Shown one piece after another: positions 63,239-64,000 of a stretch of 64,000 bases of DNA. Source of the DNA: Methylobacterium oryzihabitans. GTDB taxonomy: Bacteria; Pseudomonadota; Alphaproteobacteria; Rhizobiales; Beijerinckiaceae. Position 1 is the stretch's first letter, and each line of letters begins with the position of its first letter. The translations under genes and the position numbers were made by a program. The DNA is taken from assembly GCF_004004555.2 (NCBI RefSeq), contig NZ_SACP01000012.1, forward strand, positions 1-64,000, written 5' to 3'. A model generated the notes under the pieces. That model saw nothing but the letters and a program-made list of their open reading frames with translations, was not told the origin of the DNA and made no database searches.

Positions 63239-64000
63239 TCAAGCGGCCGGCAGGGACTGGAACTGCATGCGCGGCTCGGGCAGGCCCGGCGGGGCCGCCG
63301 GGACGGCCGCGCTCTCCGGCAGGGCCGGAAACACGAGGCGGATCGCCGTCCCGCCGCCGACCCGCGAGCTGATCGCCGCGCTGCCGCCGGATTGCCGGGC
63401 GAAGCCCGAGACCTGACTGAGGCCGAGCCCGGTGCCCTGTCCGGACGGCTTGGTGGTGAAGAACGGCTCGAAGGCCCGGGCCGCCACCTCCGCGGTCATG
63501 CCGATTCCGTTGTCCCTGACCTCCACCAGCACCCGCGCACCGCCGCCCTCGCCGCCGGGGATCATCGCGGTGGTGAGGGTGAGCAGGCCGCCGCCCGGCA
63601 TCGCGTCGCGGGCATTGATCGCGAGGTTGAGGATCGCGTTCTCGAGCTGGTTGGGATCGACCCGGATCAGCGGCAGCGCCGCGGCAAGGTCGGTGGCGAG
63701 GCGGATCCGGGCGCCGATCGTGCCGCGCAGGAGTTCGACCACCTCGCCGATCAGCGCGTTGACGTCGGTCTCGGCCGGGGCGAGGGGCTGCTTGCGCGCG
63801 AAGGCGAGGAGCTGGTGCGTGACGGCAGCGGCGCGCTCGGCCCCGGTCATCGCGTCGCGCAGGGGCCCGAGGACGCCGTCCTCCTGCGGCACCTGCCGCT
63901 CGATCCGTTCGAGGTTGCCGAGGATCACGTTGAGCAGGTTGTTGAAGTCGTGGGCGACGCCGCCGGCGAGATGGCCGATCGCCTCCATCTTCTGCGACTG
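63239..64000 (-). CDS. Sensor histidine kinase, C-terminal part
   Basis: The gene starts beyond the right edge; 253 codons of its 3' end are present. HisKA with the phosphorylated His in [11 protein letters not shown], then HATPase with [19 protein letters not shown] and GTGLGLSQV. The core closely parallels that of the hybrid kinase at 36512-38692 (same LTHQLLAFARKQPLAP and [20 protein letters not shown]-type runs), so they are paralogues. Here there is no fused receiver; the separate one follows immediately. Confidence 0.9.
   Translation of the reverse strand, partial: QSQKMEAIGHLAGGVAHDFNNLLNVILGNLERIERQVPQEDGVLGPLRDAMTGAERAAAVTHQLLAFARKQPLAPAETDVNALIGEVVELLRGTIGARIRLATDLAAALPLIRVDPNQLENAILNLAINARDAMPGGGLLTLTTAMIPGGEGGGARVLVEVRDNGIGMTAEVAARAFEPFFTTKPSGQGTGLGLSQVSGFARQSGGSAAISSRVGGGTAIRLVFPALPESAAVPAAPPGLPEPRMQFQSLPAA

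Overview
The window reads as a stretch of chromosome from a very GC-rich (above 70% by eye), motile alphaproteobacterium, most probably a Methylobacterium-like member of the Rhizobiales. The reasons are the Caulobacter-style fliF-fliG-fliH-fliN-flbD flagellar cluster, a ChpT phosphotransferase, CtrA-type boxes, alphaproteobacterial families (DUF1491, DUF2336, EipA/DUF1134, beta-barrel Omp25-type proteins), an ACC deaminase with its Lrp-type regulator, and the remains of a bacteriochlorophyll gene (bchE). The genus is an inference; no rRNA, tRNA or CRISPR was seen.

Layout. 1-7.4 kb: end of a DUF2336 gene, DUF1491, a DJ-1/PfpI protein, a ROK kinase behind dctA, a CYTH protein, and a divergent TetR/MFS pair sharing a palindromic operator. 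7.8-11.1 kb: two outer-membrane beta-barrels and glmM. 11.3-20.6 kb: flagellar genes fliF, fliG, fliH, fliN, flbD, then flhA, separated by two opposite-strand stress-type genes. 20.6-24.2 kb: a frameshifted amidase, a TetR gene with a decayed PfpI target gene, and a CDF metal exporter. 24.1-29.6 kb: AraC regulator, threonine dehydratase-like enzyme, a beta-barrel, and acdR/acdS. 29.9-36.5 kb: adenylate cyclase, amidoligase-like protein, chpT, cysQ, YHS protein, EipA, coiled-coil protein, Cys-rich protein. 36.5-45 kb: hybrid histidine kinase, lipoprotein, lysA, livHMGF, a TAXI-type protein. 46-54.3 kb: typA, vapX/vapD, a broken bchE, uppS, a small regulator/membrane-protein operon, a beta-helix protein, purU. 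54.8-64 kb: an RND efflux pump, rhodanese, glycosyltransferase, PuuE-UraD fusion, and a response regulator/kinase pair cut by the window end.

The most notable things lie outside the genes. (1) A dispersed intergenic element of about 205-225 bp (R1) occurs four times (7481, 15132, 29596, 52259), plus a solo end hairpin at 45995; one internal 28-nt hairpin shows compensatory base changes between copies. (2) A 250-bp MITE with 12-bp terminal inverted repeats and a TGA target duplication occurs twice. One copy sits at the livF stop codon; the other splits bchE, which also carries a TGG-to-TAG change. (3) fliF and flhA share a composite promoter: a CtrA-like TTAA-N7-WTAAC box and, at identical spacing, a GGCA-N5-TGCC dyad; chpT in the same window belongs to the CtrA phosphorelay. 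(4) An ACTTTG-N5-YAAAGT operator occurs before a small winged-helix regulator operon and again over the uppS start codon. (5) A TetR regulator has the same TAGAC-N5-GTCT site before itself and before a truncated PfpI gene.
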